From positions 248,001-312,000 of the forward strand of contig JADKAO010000003.1 of assembly GCA_016715285.1 (NCBI GenBank): 64,000 nt of DNA. Reading direction: 5' to 3'. Below, one piece after another: positions 8,207 through 17,485 of the stretch. The translations under genes and the position numbers were made by a program. A model generated the notes under the pieces. It saw only the letters and a list, made by a program, of their open reading frames with translations. It was not told where the DNA came from and did not search any database. How positions within the stretch are numbered: position 1 is the stretch's first letter; every line of letters starts with the position of its first letter. This DNA is from Actinomycetales bacterium. GTDB lineage: Bacteria > Actinomycetota > Actinomycetes > Actinomycetales > Dermatophilaceae.

Positions 8207-9819
8207 AGCGGGATGTTTCCGTGCTTCTTGGGCGGCAGGCTCTCGCGCTTGGTCTTGAGCGCTCGCAACGCGCGAGTGACATTCATCCGGGTGTTGCTCG
8301 GGCTGATGACGGTGTCGATATACCCGCGCTCGGCGGCGATATAGGGGTTGGCGAGGGTCTCCTCGTAGAGCTTGATGAACTCAGCGCGGGCCACTTCGAC
8401 GTCGCGGCCCTCGGCCATGGCCTTCTGGAGTTCCTTGCGGTAGAGGATGTTAACCGCACCCTGGGCACCCATGACCGCGATCTGGGCCGTCGGCCAGGCG
8501 AGGTTGATATCCGCGCCCAGATGCTTGGACCCCATGACGTCGTAGGCCCCGCCGTAGGCCTTGCGGGTGATCACGGTGATCTTGGGGACGGTCGCCTCGG
8601 CATACGCGTAGATGAGTTTGGCGCCGCGCCGGATGATGCCATTCCACTCCTGATCGGTGCCGGGGAGGAAGCCGGGCACGTCGACAAAGGTGAGAATTGG
8701 CACGTTGAAGGCGTCACATGTGCGCACGAACCGAGCAGCCTTTTCGGAAGCCTCGATGTCCAGGCAGCCCGCGAACTGCATCGGCTGGTTGGCGACCACC
8801 CCGACCGACTGACCGTCGACCCGGGCAAAGCCGACGACGATATTAGGTGCAAAGAGCGCGTGGACTTCGAGGAACTCACCGTCGTCCACGACGTGCTCGA
8901 TGACCTTGTGCATGTCGTAGGGCTGATTGGGGGAGTCGGGAATGCAGGTGTCGAGCCACAGATCCTCGTCGGTCGGAGTGAGGTCGTCCATGGGTTCGAA
9001 GGCGGGGGGCTCCTCCATGTTGTTGGACGGGAGGTAGGACAGCAGCGCCTTGACGTATTCGATGGCGTCGGCTTCGTCGGTGCCCATGTAGTGCGCCACA
9101 CCGGACTTGGTGTTGTGCGCCCGCGCGCCGCCGAGGTCTTCGAACTCGACCTCTTCGCCGGTGACGGTCTTGATGACGTCAGGGCCAGTGATGAACATGT
9201 GTGAGGTCTTGTCGACCATGATCGTGAAGTCGGTGATCGCGGGGGAGTAGACCGCGCCACCAGCGCAGGGACCCATGATGACGCTGATTTGGGGGATCAC
9301 CCCGGAGGACCGGACGTTGCGGAAGAAGATCTCGCCGTAGAGCCCGAGCGAGACGACACCCTCCTGGATGCGGGCCCCACCGGAGTCGTTGAGGCCGACG
9401 ACCGGGCAGCCGATCTTGGCTGCGAAGTCCATGACCTTGACGATCTTCTCGCCGAAGACCTCGCCCAGAGACCCGCCGAATACGGTGAAGTCCTGTGCGA
9501 ACACGGCCACCTGGCGACCATCGACGAGGCCATACCCCGTGACCACACCGTCGCCGTAGGGGCGGTTCTTTTCCTGTCCGAATTGGTTGCTTCGGTGCCG
9601 CGCATACTTGTCCATTTCGATGAACGTGCCCTCATCGAGCAGCATCTCAATGCGCTCTCGCGCTGTCTTCTTGCCCTTGGCGTGCTGCTTCTCGACGGCC
9701 ACCGTCGACCCGGCATTGGCGACCTCGGCGACACGCCGCTTCAGGTCAGCCAACTTGCCGGCAGTGGTGGACAGGTCAGGCGCAGCGCCTGCGGCGGGAG
9801 CGGGTCCGTCATTGGCCAT
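8203..9819 (-). CDS. accD: Acyl-CoA carboxylase beta (carboxyltransferase) subunit, AccD5/PccB type
   Basis: A 538-residue carboxyltransferase with two crotonase-fold halves. The N-terminal half holds [17 protein letters not shown] and the acyl-CoA region [10 protein letters not shown]. The C-terminal half holds the biotin-site text [29 protein letters not shown] and [13 protein letters not shown]. The C-terminus NIPL is typical of PccB/AccD5. The enzyme moves CO2 from carboxybiotin to acetyl- or propionyl-CoA for lipid or methylmalonyl-CoA supply. I chose ATG 9819 (MANDGP) rather than an upstream codon at 9879, because the longer version would overlap the divergent birA promoter region. It forms an operon with accE and diverges from birA, whose product biotinylates the partner alpha subunit. 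Confidence 0.93.
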   Translation of the reverse strand: MANDGPAPAAGAAPDLSTTAGKLADLKRRVAEVANAGSTVAVEKQHAKGKKTARERIEMLLDEGTFIEMDKYARHRSNQFGQEKNRPYGDGVVTGYGLVDGRQVAVFAQDFTVFGGSLGEVFGEKIVKVMDFAAKIGCPVVGLNDSGGARIQEGVVSLGLYGEIFFRNVRSSGVIPQISVIMGPCAGGAVYSPAITDFTIMVDKTSHMFITGPDVIKTVTGEEVEFEDLGGARAHNTKSGVAHYMGTDEADAIEYVKALLSYLPSNNMEEPPAFEPMDDLTPTDEDLWLDTCIPDSPNQPYDMHKVIEHVVDDGEFLEVHALFAPNIVVGFARVDGQSVGVVANQPMQFAGCLDIEASEKAARFVRTCDAFNVPILTFVDVPGFLPGTDQEWNGIIRRGAKLIYAYAEATVPKITVITRKAYGGAYDVMGSKHLGADINLAWPTAQIAVMGAQGAVNILYRKELQKAMAEGRDVEVARAEFIKLYEETLANPYIAAERGYIDTVISPSNTRMNVTRALRALKTKRESLPPKKHGNIPL

Positions 9820-9855
9820 GACCCGAACTCTAGCCTTGTCACCGTGCGCGTGCCC

Positions 9856-10719
9856 ATGGACCTGACCCGACTGTCTCACTCCCTTCTCGAGCCCTCAGGC
9901 GGGTATGCCGTGGTGGAGGTCCACGAACACCTCACCTCCACGAATACTCGGGCCGCCGAACTCGGCCTTCCATATGCCGTGGTGCTCGCCGAACAGCAAT
10001 CTGGGGGTCGTGGTCGGCTCGACCGTCGCTGGGAGTCTCCGGCCATGGCAGGTATCACCATGTCGGTAACTTTCCCGCTCGACGCCGACCTGTCGTCACA
10101 AGCGGGATGGCTTCCGCTCGTCACCGGTTTAGTTGTGGCAGAGGCGATTTCGGAGGTCACCGGCGTAGCGGCCACGCTTAAGTGGCCCAACGATGTGCTC
10201 CTACCCGCTGACGATGACCGCAAGGTATGCGGCGTCCTGTGCGAGATCGTGCCCATGAAGCCATCGGTCGAGAATGCCCTCGGAGGCCCTCCCCGACCTC
10301 TCGTGCCTGTCGTGCCTCTTGTGGTCGTCGGCATCGGCCTCAACGTCGATCAAAGTCGCGCCGAGTTGCCGGTCACGACAGGCACGTCCCTGAGGTTGGC
10401 GTGTGGCGAAGAACTCTCAGCGATGCGGGTCGATCTCGTCGAGGCCATAGCGCGAGGACTCCTCGACCGATTGGCCAGGGTGCGAGCAGGCGGGACGGCG
10501 GCCGAAGCTGTGCGGGCGGCATACCGATCGCGGTGCGTCACCGTCGGGAGCGAGAGCACGGTGTCGCTGCCGGGGGGTGTCGTCATCCGGGGCCGCGTGA
10601 CCGACATCACCGTTGACGGCGAGCTGGTCCTGCATACCGCCCACGGCGTGAAGACGTTGAGCGCCGGGGACGTGACCCACGTGCGACCGGGTGACCCGAC
10701 CGGGCGGGGGTTGGCATGA
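9856..10719 (+). CDS. birA: Biotin--[acetyl-CoA-carboxylase] ligase
   Basis: A 287-residue monofunctional biotin protein ligase. The ATP/biotin loop reads [13 protein letters not shown] (about residues 51-63), followed by [10 protein letters not shown] and GIGLNVDQ; a small SH3-like C-terminal domain ends in [12 protein letters not shown]. There is no N-terminal winged helix, so it should not repress transcription as E. coli BirA does. It makes biotinyl-AMP and attaches biotin to the carboxylase carrier domain. Only 36 bases separate its ATG from the divergent accD start, a compact shared promoter that fits the functional link. GTG codons at 9844 and 9850 are possible alternative starts. Confidence 0.92.
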   Translation: MDLTRLSHSLLEPSGGYAVVEVHEHLTSTNTRAAELGLPYAVVLAEQQSGGRGRLDRRWESPAMAGITMSVTFPLDADLSSQAGWLPLVTGLVVAEAISEVTGVAATLKWPNDVLLPADDDRKVCGVLCEIVPMKPSVENALGGPPRPLVPVVPLVVVGIGLNVDQSRAELPVTTGTSLRLACGEELSAMRVDLVEAIARGLLDRLARVRAGGTAAEAVRAAYRSRCVTVGSESTVSLPGGVVIRGRVTDITVDGELVLHTAHGVKTLSAGDVTHVRPGDPTGRGLA

Positions 10720-10726
10720 TGGAGGT

Positions 10727-11881
10727 ATGACGTCTGCCACACCAGAGCCCGCCCCGCACGGCGCTGGCGTGCAGCACGGCCCTCCAGCCGGACCCGTCGC
10801 ACCGGCCGTCCCCCGGGAGTCATCCGAGCCCCTCGTGCGACCCACCCCGAGGCATCTCGACAGCGACGACGTCTCAGCGTTGCTCGTGGGGCAAAGCCGG
10901 GCATTCACCCGTGCGGACGTGAGCCGGCTGGCAGGCGTGTCTGTGATTGGCGCGCGCAAGTTCTGGCACGCGCTGGGATTCCCCGACGTCACCTCCACCG
11001 ACCGTCCCTATACCGACGCCGACCTGCGAGCCTTGCGCCGCATCGCGTCTCTCGTGCGCTCCGGGGTGCTCGCCGAGTCCACCGCGTTGGGGCTGACTCG
11101 TGCCTTCGCGCGTACCGCCGATCGGCTGGCCGCCTGGCAAGTTCATTTGCTCGCCGAAACGCTGGCCGAAGACATGGCTCTGCACCCGCCTGACGACGAC
11201 ACCCCCATCGATGAGCACACCGCGCAGGCGACGGCTCGTCTGGTGCTCGATCTCGCCGACGAACTCGAGCCGATGCTCGTCTATGCGTGGCGGCGGCACC
11301 TCAACGACGCCGTCGCCAGAATGCTCTCGGACGCCAACCCGCAAGGCCGCGATCACGGCGTTGTGCGGGCCGTCGGGTTCGCTGACCTCGTGGGATTCAC
11401 GACCCTGGTCGGCCATCTCACCGAACGTGATCTCGCGTCGATGGTGCAGCGCTTCGAGTCGGTCGCGACGGGCGTTGTGACCGCCCACGGAGGTCGCGTC
11501 GTGAAAACCGTTGGCGACGAAGTGTTCTTCGCATCCCGCACGGCGGCCCCCGCGGCCGCGATCGCCTTGGACCTGATCGATGCCCTGGCCGAAGACAGCA
11601 TGCTGCCCGCGGTCCGCGTCGGGGTGTCCTACGGCTCAGTGGTGTCGCGCCTTGGTGACTTGTTCGGGACCACCGTCAATCGAGCCGCCCGATTGACCCC
11701 GATGGCTCACCCTGGGTCTGTGCTCGTCGATGACTTCCTCGCCGACGCTCTGCGTCACCACCCGGGTTTCACCCTTACCCCGATGCGCCGCCGGCGACTC
11801 CGGGGCGTGGGAACCGTCACACCGCACGTCCTTCTGCGCAGCGGAGCGCTGACCCGACGAGGATGGTCCAATGACAATTGA
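10727..11881 (+). CDS. Class III adenylate/guanylate cyclase with N-terminal regulatory (MerR-like) domain
   Basis: About 384 residues. The C-terminal half is a class III cyclase domain: GFADLVGFTTL carries the metal-binding Asp and the dimer strand, KTVGDEVFF the second metal Asp, and DLFGTTVNRAARL the transition-state Asn/Arg. The N-terminal half (about residues 45-150) is helical; TRADVSRLAGVSVIGARKFWHALGFPD followed by YTDADLRALRRI reads like a MerR-type helix-turn-helix. A comparable regulatory segment precedes the cyclase in mycobacterial Rv1264/Rv2212. It should make cAMP in the cytoplasm. The start is uncertain: GGAGG lies only one base before ATG 10727, and GTG 10691 would overlap birA. 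The stop overlaps the next gene by 11 bases. Confidence 0.88.
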   Translation: MTSATPEPAPHGAGVQHGPPAGPVAPAVPRESSEPLVRPTPRHLDSDDVSALLVGQSRAFTRADVSRLAGVSVIGARKFWHALGFPDVTSTDRPYTDADLRALRRIASLVRSGVLAESTALGLTRAFARTADRLAAWQVHLLAETLAEDMALHPPDDDTPIDEHTAQATARLVLDLADELEPMLVYAWRRHLNDAVARMLSDANPQGRDHGVVRAVGFADLVGFTTLVGHLTERDLASMVQRFESVATGVVTAHGGRVVKTVGDEVFFASRTAAPAAAIALDLIDALAEDSMLPAVRVGVSYGSVVSRLGDLFGTTVNRAARLTPMAHPGSVLVDDFLADALRHHPGFTLTPMRRRRLRGVGTVTPHVLLRSGALTRRGWSNDN

Positions 11882-12683
11882 TCTCGCCCAGGACGACACC
11901 GCGCTCGTGCGGATCGAACGACATGGTGAGGGTGGCCACGTCGCCGAACTCGTCCTCGACCGCCCCGAGGCCATGAATGCCGTATCCACCGCGATGGCGC
12001 TTGCCATCGGTGCGGCTACTCGCGAGCTGGCCGACGACATCGATGTGCGCGCCGTGGTGCTCACCTCATCCCATCACCGCGCGTTCTGCGTCGGAGCAGA
12101 TCTCAAGGAGCGCAACGGTTTCACCGACGCTCAGCTCGTCCAGCAGCGGCCGATCGCGCGGGCGGCATACGGGGGCGTCCTGGCCTTGCCGATGCCGGCG
12201 ATCGCCGCGGTTGACGGGTTCGCGCTGGGTGGGGGACTCGAACTCGCGTTGTCGTGCGACCTCATCGTGTTAGGCGCCGATGCCATAGTCGGGCTCCCCG
12301 AGGTTTCCGTGGGAGTGATCCCGGGTGGCGGCGGCACGCAGCTTCTCACCCGGCGGGTTGGCTGGTCACGCGCGGCGTCGCTCATCTTCACGGCTCGACG
12401 GCTCACGTCGGACGAGGCTCGGGAACTCGGTGTGGTGGACGAAGTCGTGGCCGCCGGGCAGGCACGCGCTCGCGCGCTGGCGATCGCGGCGGTCATCGCG
12501 GCCAACTCGCCGGTGGGTTTGCGGTCGGCAAAACGGGCTATGCGGCTCGGCGCTGACATCGACCTTGCGAGCGGCCTGGAGGTCGAAGACGCGTGCTGGC
12601 GGGCGACGGCCTTCAGCGGCGACCGCGCCGAAGGCGTGGCAGCCTTTGCCGAGAAGCGCAAACCACGGTGGCCTGGCCGCTAG
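11871..12683 (+). CDS. Enoyl-CoA hydratase/isomerase family protein
   Basis: A 270-residue crotonase-fold enzyme. The CoA-binding and oxyanion-hole text is present: VGADLKER, VDGFALGGGLELALSCDLIV (about residues 106-125) and the active-site segment LPEVSVGVIPGGGGTQLLTRRVG, which has a Glu at the usual catalytic position. It hydrates trans-2-enoyl-CoA in fatty-acid or amino-acid degradation, although crotonase relatives catalyse other reactions and the substrate is not defined. Its ATG lies inside the end of the cyclase gene, so the two are probably one transcript. The acyl-CoA dehydrogenase at 18.6 kb could supply its substrate, but it is in a separate unit. Confidence 0.9.
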   Translation: MTIDLAQDDTALVRIERHGEGGHVAELVLDRPEAMNAVSTAMALAIGAATRELADDIDVRAVVLTSSHHRAFCVGADLKERNGFTDAQLVQQRPIARAAYGGVLALPMPAIAAVDGFALGGGLELALSCDLIVLGADAIVGLPEVSVGVIPGGGGTQLLTRRVGWSRAASLIFTARRLTSDEARELGVVDEVVAAGQARARALAIAAVIAANSPVGLRSAKRAMRLGADIDLASGLEVEDACWRATAFSGDRAEGVAAFAEKRKPRWPGR

Positions 12684-12711
12684 TGGGGCGCGGACGGCAT
12701 ACCATCCGATC

Positions 12712-13389
12712 ATGATCCGCGTGCTGCTCGTCGAGGACGATCGCGGCATTTCGGACCCGCTTGCGCGGGCCCTGCGCCGCGAGGGTTACACCGTGGACGT
12801 CCATGACACGGGTTTGAGTGCCCTGGAAGCCGCGAAGGCGAGGCCTGACCTTGTCGTCCTCGACCTCGGGTTGCCGGACATCGACGGGCTGGAGGTGTGC
12901 CGTCGCCTCCGCGCCGACGGACGCACCATGCCGGTGCTCATCCTGACCGCGCGCGCCGATGAACTCGACGCCGTGGTGGGGCTGGATGCTGGCGCTGATG
13001 ACTACGTGACCAAGCCCTTCCGCGTCGCCGAATTGCTCGCCCGGGTGCGAGCTCTGCTCCGTCGCAACGTTGGCGAGTCGACCGATGAGCATCAAGGTGC
13101 CTTGCGGCTCGACGCCGAGGCGCGGCGCGCGTACTTCGAAGGCGAAGAGGTGCCTTTGACCGCAAAGGAATTCGATCTGCTACGTGTGCTTGTCCGGGAG
13201 CAGGGCAGGGTGGTCACCCGGGAGCAGCTCATGCGTGAGGTCTGGGACACCGAGTGGTTTGGGTCGACCAAGACGCTCGACATGCACATCTCGGTGCTTC
13301 GTCGCAAGCTCGGCGACGATGTCGCTCATCCGCGCTTCATCTCGACGGTGCGCGGGCTCGGCTTCAGATTTGAACGCCCGCAGCAATGA
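12712..13389 (+). CDS. Two-component response regulator, OmpR/PhoB type
   Basis: A 225-residue regulator. The receiver begins MIRVLLVEDDRG with the acidic pocket, the phospho-acceptor Asp is in LVVLDLGLPDIDG (about residue 51), and the conserved Thr/Lys are in ILTARAD and DDYVTKPF. The C-terminal winged helix includes LTAKEFDLLRVLVREQGRVVTREQLM, SVLRRKLGDD and STVRGLGFRF, typical of OmpR DNA binding. A longer open frame from 12325 overlaps the hydratase and is rejected. The stop overlaps the ATG of the histidine kinase (ATGA), so this is a coupled pair. The stimulus and regulon are unknown. The 28-base gap upstream contains one copy of the GGCATACC motif. Confidence 0.93.
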   Translation: MIRVLLVEDDRGISDPLARALRREGYTVDVHDTGLSALEAAKARPDLVVLDLGLPDIDGLEVCRRLRADGRTMPVLILTARADELDAVVGLDAGADDYVTKPFRVAELLARVRALLRRNVGESTDEHQGALRLDAEARRAYFEGEEVPLTAKEFDLLRVLVREQGRVVTREQLMREVWDTEWFGSTKTLDMHISVLRRKLGDDVAHPRFISTVRGLGFRFERPQQ

Positions 13390-14483
13390 GCGCGGCGCAA
13401 GGGCGGAGCATCCGGCGACTGTTCATGTCGACGATGGTCCGCGCAATAGCGCTCGCGAGTCTGGCAGTCGGGATCCCGTCCACCGTGTGGGTGTGGTGGG
13501 TGACCGATCGGCGGCATGACCTGCTCGACAGCTGGATCGAGCGCTCAGCGGGGTTGCGCGCGATCGATCTCGCCGTGGCTACGACGGCGTTGACGATACT
13601 CGGCGTCACCGTCGCCTTCCTGGCCGCACGAACGTCCATGGCCAGAGTGGTCCGGCCGTTGGAGGAGCTATCCGCCCAAGCCGAGACGCTGATTTCGGGC
13701 GAGGACCTCCCCCGCGGGCATGAGACCACCCTCGGCGGCGGCCACGGCATTGCCGAAGTCGACCAACTCGCGACCGCGCTGATCCGAGGCGCGCGTGAAG
13801 TCTCCCTCTCGTTGACAGCCGAGCGCACGTTTGCCTCGGACGCATCCCACCAACTCCGCACCCCGCTCACGGCGCTGTTGATGCGGCTGGAGGAGATTGC
13901 CAGCACCGACGACCTCGACGTGGCACGGGAAGAGGCAGCCATTGCGATCGCGCAGGTCGAGCGGCTCGGGAGCGTCGTGAGCGAACTCCTGCAACGACGC
14001 CGTCATGCGCCCGATCTCGTCCACCCAGAGGTCTCGCTCGACTCGATCCTCGCGTCCATGCAGCGGGAATGGCAGCCTGCTTTCGAGACTGCCCGCCGGA
14101 GCGTGCGCGTTCATGGCGAGCGGGGGCTCATGGTCAAAGCCACGCCCGTCGCGCTCGGCCAAGTCTTCAGCACATTGATGGAGAACTCGCTCGTGCACGG
14201 CCGAGGCACCGTTGGCGTCCATGTCCGCCGAAGTGGCCCATCGGTGGTAGTTGAGGTGTGCGATGAAGGAGAAGGGGTTCCCGCAGCGGTGGCGCCGCAC
14301 ATCTTCGAACGCTCGGTGTCTACTGGTGGGTCAGCCAGCACCGGATTGGGATTGGCGCTCGCCCGTGACCTCGCCGAGTCGTTCGGTGGACGGCTTGACC
14401 TCATCGTGCGGGAACCAGCGACGTTCGCGGTCTTCCTGTCTGAAGCGGGCAACCGCTACCCCGTGCGGGTCACCGTTCGCTGA
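13386..14483 (+). CDS. Two-component sensor histidine kinase
   Basis: A 365-residue membrane kinase. Two transmembrane helices (about residues 19-37 and 62-80) flank a very short periplasmic loop, so it probably senses something in or near the membrane. A HAMP-like segment follows (VVRPLEELSAQAETL). The H-box is FASDASHQLRTPL with the phospho-accepting His near residue 155. The ATPase domain shows an N-box (LMENSLVHG), a G1-type box (CDEGEGVP) and a G2 box (STGLGLALARDLAES). It should phosphorylate the regulator encoded just upstream. The last 14 bases overlap the end of the convergent GtrA gene at 14470. Confidence 0.92.
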   Translation: MSAAQGRSIRRLFMSTMVRAIALASLAVGIPSTVWVWWVTDRRHDLLDSWIERSAGLRAIDLAVATTALTILGVTVAFLAARTSMARVVRPLEELSAQAETLISGEDLPRGHETTLGGGHGIAEVDQLATALIRGAREVSLSLTAERTFASDASHQLRTPLTALLMRLEEIASTDDLDVAREEAAIAIAQVERLGSVVSELLQRRRHAPDLVHPEVSLDSILASMQREWQPAFETARRSVRVHGERGLMVKATPVALGQVFSTLMENSLVHGRGTVGVHVRRSGPSVVVEVCDEGEGVPAAVAPHIFERSVSTGGSASTGLGLALARDLAESFGGRLDLIVREPATFAVFLSEAGNRYPVRVTVR

Positions 14484-14985
14484 CGCGCGCCTGACTCGTG
14501 ACCGACGCCGTGTCGGGGGATTCCTGCGCGTCGCCATCTGCCTTGGCAAACACGAACCGGCGGTAGGCCCAGAACCTGAAGAGTGTGGCGAGGCCGATCC
14601 CGAAGATGTTGTTGACATTGAGCCACAGAGGCGAGGTGAGACCCATCGCGTTGTAGGTGAGGTTGAGCCAGCCGATCCCGATGAGCAAGCCGACTCCGTT
14701 GACGAGGAAGAACAGCAGGGCCTCGTGGTGCACGGGACGGCTGGTGCGATGACGGAAGGTCCACAGGCGATTGCCCAGCCACGCGACCGTGGTGGCGACG
14801 ACACCCGCAACGACGCGGGAGGTAGTGAGCCGGCCAGCGAGCGGTCCGTGGAAGAGCAGGTTGAACCCGCCAACGTCGACGACGAAGGCCACGGCGCCGA
14901 CGACCCCGAACTTCGCGGCTTCGCGCCAAAAGAGGTCGACGGTCGATCTGAGGTAGTGCGACAGTCGGCCAACGGGAGAACTCAC
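14470..14985 (-). CDS. GtrA family membrane protein
   Basis: A 171-residue protein with four predicted transmembrane helices: FGVVGAVAFVVDVGGFNLLF, VVAGVVATTVAWLGNRLW, LLFFLVNGVGLLIGIGW and NIFGIGLATLFRFWAYRRFVF. The N-R-x-W-T-F and RFWAYRRFVF text is typical of GtrA/DPMS-like proteins. These are thought to help lipid-linked sugars cross the membrane for wall or envelope glycosylation. An equivalent gene (Rv3277) sits beside purK/purE in mycobacteria, as here. The start is GTG 14985, and only 56 bases separate it from the divergent purK. A second GtrA gene lies at 21.1 kb. The transported lipid-sugar is unknown. Confidence 0.88.
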   Translation of the reverse strand: MSSPVGRLSHYLRSTVDLFWREAAKFGVVGAVAFVVDVGGFNLLFHGPLAGRLTTSRVVAGVVATTVAWLGNRLWTFRHRTSRPVHHEALLFFLVNGVGLLIGIGWLNLTYNAMGLTSPLWLNVNNIFGIGLATLFRFWAYRRFVFAKADGDAQESPDTASVTSQARVSER

Positions 14986-15041
14986 CCCACGACTCTAGTT
15001 CGCGAGCGAGCGTCCCGCCGAACCGCCGTTAGGCTGGCGCG

Positions 15042-16277
15042 GTGACTGTGCCTGCCAACGCCCCCGTCCGTGCCCCGGGGGGATTCCCCGTGGTGGGCGT
15101 TATTGGCGGAGGCCAGCTTGCGCGGATGATGCAGGCGCCTGCCATCGCCCTCGGGGTGCAGTTGTCGGTCCTCGCCGAAGCGGTGGACGCTTCGGCCGCG
15201 CTCGTGGTGCCCTCCGCTCCAGTCGGTGACCACGCGGATCTCGAGGCGGTATGCCGGTTCGCTGCGGCCTGCGACGTCGTCACCTTCGACCATGAGCACG
15301 TCCCTGCCGACGTCCTTGCCGCTCTCGTCAGCGCAGGGGTGATGCTGCAGCCCTCCCCGGAAGCGTTGGTCTTTGCGCAAGACAAGCTCGCAATGCGGCG
15401 CAAGCTCACCGAGCTCGGGGTGCCCTGTCCCGAATGGGTGGTCGCCCAGACTGCTGAGGAAGCTTCGGGTTTCGCTGCGCGCGTAGGCTTTCCGTTTATG
15501 GCCAAGACGCCCCGAGGCGGCTATGACGGCAAGGGTGTGCAGGTGGTCCGCCAGCTCAGCGACCTGGAGGCTTGGCTTGGGGCGGCGGCGACACAAGTCC
15601 AGGCGGGGACAGGTGCGTTGCGCGACGGCATCCTCCTCGAGGAGATGGTGCCCTTCGTTCGCGAGCTTGCCGTCCTCGTGGCGCGGAGCCCGTCCGGTCA
15701 AGCGGCGGCTTGGCCGGTCGTGCAGACCATTCAAACTGACGGCATCTGCACTGACGTCTGCGCCCCGGCGCCCGGGCTGGACCCCGAGGTCGCTGCCGCA
15801 GCGACACGCACCGCCTTACAGATCGCCGGGGAACTCGGAGTCACGGGAGTGCTCGCGGTCGAGATGTTCGACCTGGGTGTCCCGCCCAAGGGAGCGGGAG
15901 GTGACCACCCGGCATACCTCGTCAACGAACTGGCCATGCGCCCTCACAACAGCGGTCACTGGACCATCGACGGCGCCGTGACCAGCCAATTCGAGCAGCA
16001 CTTGCGCGCCGTCCTCGACCTGCCGCTCGGGGACCCGCGACCGCACGCAGCGTGGACGGTCATGGCGAATGTCCTCGGCGGGGACTACCCCGAGCTGTAT
16101 CCCGCCTATCGCCACGTCATGGCGCGCGACCCTGGCGTCAAGGTGCACATGTACGGCAAGGGTGTGCGGCCGGGGCGCAAGCTCGGTCACGTCAATGTCA
16201 GCGGCAGCAGCCTTGAGGACTGTCAGGCGCGCGCACGACACGCCGCCGACTACCTCCGGGGCATCATCGATGAGTGA
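15042..16277 (+). CDS. purK: N5-carboxyaminoimidazole ribonucleotide synthase
   Basis: A 411-residue ATP-grasp enzyme of de novo purine synthesis. It joins AIR, bicarbonate and ATP to give N5-CAIR. The N-terminal Rossmann-like part begins [34 protein letters not shown] (ATP-binding loop, about residues 158-169) and [14 protein letters not shown] (metal/phosphate site, about residues 288-301) follow in the expected order. The slightly long N-terminus ([13 protein letters not shown]) suggests that GTG 15042 may be a few codons early, but no better start is visible. The stop overlaps the purE start by eight bases, so both subunits of the two-step carboxylation are coupled. Confidence 0.95.
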   Translation: MTVPANAPVRAPGGFPVVGVIGGGQLARMMQAPAIALGVQLSVLAEAVDASAALVVPSAPVGDHADLEAVCRFAAACDVVTFDHEHVPADVLAALVSAGVMLQPSPEALVFAQDKLAMRRKLTELGVPCPEWVVAQTAEEASGFAARVGFPFMAKTPRGGYDGKGVQVVRQLSDLEAWLGAAATQVQAGTGALRDGILLEEMVPFVRELAVLVARSPSGQAAAWPVVQTIQTDGICTDVCAPAPGLDPEVAAAATRTALQIAGELGVTGVLAVEMFDLGVPPKGAGGDHPAYLVNELAMRPHNSGHWTIDGAVTSQFEQHLRAVLDLPLGDPRPHAAWTVMANVLGGDYPELYPAYRHVMARDPGVKVHMYGKGVRPGRKLGHVNVSGSSLEDCQARARHAADYLRGIIDE

Positions 16278-16881
16278 GCCGAATGAGGAGTATGCCGTGA
16301 GCGCGTCACCAACGTCTGAAGGTTCGATCCGAGGCGGTCCTGAACTCGCTCCCCTCGTGGGCATCGTCATGGGCAGTGACAGCGATTGGCCCGTCATGCG
16401 CCGGGCCGCTGAGGCGCTCGATGAGTTCGGGATTGCCTACGAGGTCGATGTCGTGTCGGCTCACCGGATGCCGCGCGAGATGGTCGCCTACGGCGAGCAC
16501 GCCGCTGATCGCGGGTTGCAGGTCATCATCGCCGGCGCGGGGGGAGCTGCGCATTTGCCGGGAATGCTCGCCTCCGTCACCGTGCTCCCGGTCATCGGCG
16601 TCCCGGTGCCCCTGGCTTACCTCGATGGGATGGACTCACTCTTGTCGATCGTGCAGATGCCTGCCGGGGTCCCCGTTGCGACGGTGTCGATCGCTGGCGC
16701 GCGGAATGCCGGGCTGCTCGCGGCACGCATCATCGGGGCTGGCTCCGGCGCCGAGGCGACTCGGGTGCGCGCGCTCATGGCCGCCTTTCAGGCCGATCTC
16801 AGCGACCAAGCAAAGGCAAAGGGGGCGGCGTTGCGAGCAAACGTGGAAAGTCAGGCGCGAACTCAGCCCAGTGGGGGTTAA
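16270..16881 (+). CDS. purE: N5-carboxyaminoimidazole ribonucleotide mutase
   Basis: A 203-residue class I PurE that converts N5-CAIR to CAIR. The substrate loop [13 protein letters not shown], the SAHRMP catalytic segment with its His, and [16 protein letters not shown] are all present, as is [32 protein letters not shown]. The core starts only at about residue 34; the first 30 residues are a Ser/Glu/Gly-rich extension. GTG 16297 is therefore a possible alternative start, and it lies within a copy of the genome-wide motif (16290-16297). With ATG 16270 the gene overlaps purK. The C-terminal 40 residues beyond the core look helical and charged. Confidence 0.94.
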   Translation: MSEPNEEYAVSASPTSEGSIRGGPELAPLVGIVMGSDSDWPVMRRAAEALDEFGIAYEVDVVSAHRMPREMVAYGEHAADRGLQVIIAGAGGAAHLPGMLASVTVLPVIGVPVPLAYLDGMDSLLSIVQMPAGVPVATVSIAGARNAGLLAARIIGAGSGAEATRVRALMAAFQADLSDQAKAKGAALRANVESQARTQPSGG

Positions 16882-16915
16882 GAGTGGTGCGGCGCTAGGG
16901 AGATTGGGATTGGAA

Positions 16916-17359
16916 TCACCGCGCGATGCGGGGCCATTCGATCTTGGGGCACGTGTCCATGACGACGTCCATGCCGGCTGCGCTCGCGCGTTCCGCCGCC
17001 GCTTCGTCGATGACGCCCAGCTGTAGCCACACCGCGCGGATCCCCAAGCGCTCGCGTTGGGCGATGGCCTCGGTGACCACGGCACCGACCAGCTCGGACC
17101 GCACGAAACAGTCCACGACCGCAACCTCGGTTCCATCGGGGATCTCGCTCAGCGCGGCATACCCCTGCTCTCCGGCCACGACAGGTGCGGCTGGGTGCAC
17201 GGGGAGGACGCGCATCCCAAGCCGGTCCCGCAGGAACGTCGCAATCCCGTATGCCGTGCGCTCCTCATTGTCGGATAGGCCGACGACCGCCCAGGTCGCT
17301 GGCGTGGTGAGCAGGTCTCGGATGACCTGGGGATCGTTGATGGTGGGCGCGTCGCTCAT
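16916..17359 (-). CDS. CoA-binding (Rossmann-fold) protein, YccU family
   Basis: A 147-residue single-domain protein: TWAVVGLSDNEERTAYGIATFL is the nucleotide-binding turn, VLPVHPAA and VDCFVRSE follow, and IRAVWLQLGVIDEAAAERA then MDTCPKIEW form the conserved C-terminal half of YccU/CoA-binding proteins. The fold binds CoA; the physiological role is not established for the family. An open frame extends to 17668, but the family core and ATG 17359 (MSDAPTIND) argue for the shorter protein. It converges on purE with a 34-base gap that has no obvious hairpin and is divergent from the F420-type oxidoreductase. Function stays general. Confidence 0.87.
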   Translation of the reverse strand: MSDAPTINDPQVIRDLLTTPATWAVVGLSDNEERTAYGIATFLRDRLGMRVLPVHPAAPVVAGEQGYAALSEIPDGTEVAVVDCFVRSELVGAVVTEAIAQRERLGIRAVWLQLGVIDEAAAERASAAGMDVVMDTCPKIEWPRIAR

Positions 17360-17485
17360 CCGCACAGTTTCACACGGTGATTGCTCGGCCACGATGACGG
17401 AAGGGCGGCGCGGGTGTCGCGGGGTGACACGGATGCGACAAACAGTGGCAGGCTGGGGTGAGTCGACCGAGAAGGAGCTTCCGTG

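Noticed and set aside
8221..10719. Long plus-strand open frames opposite accD, one reading into birA
   Set aside because: The accD and birA motifs fix the real frames. The extended birA start at 9289 would cross the whole accD N-terminus.
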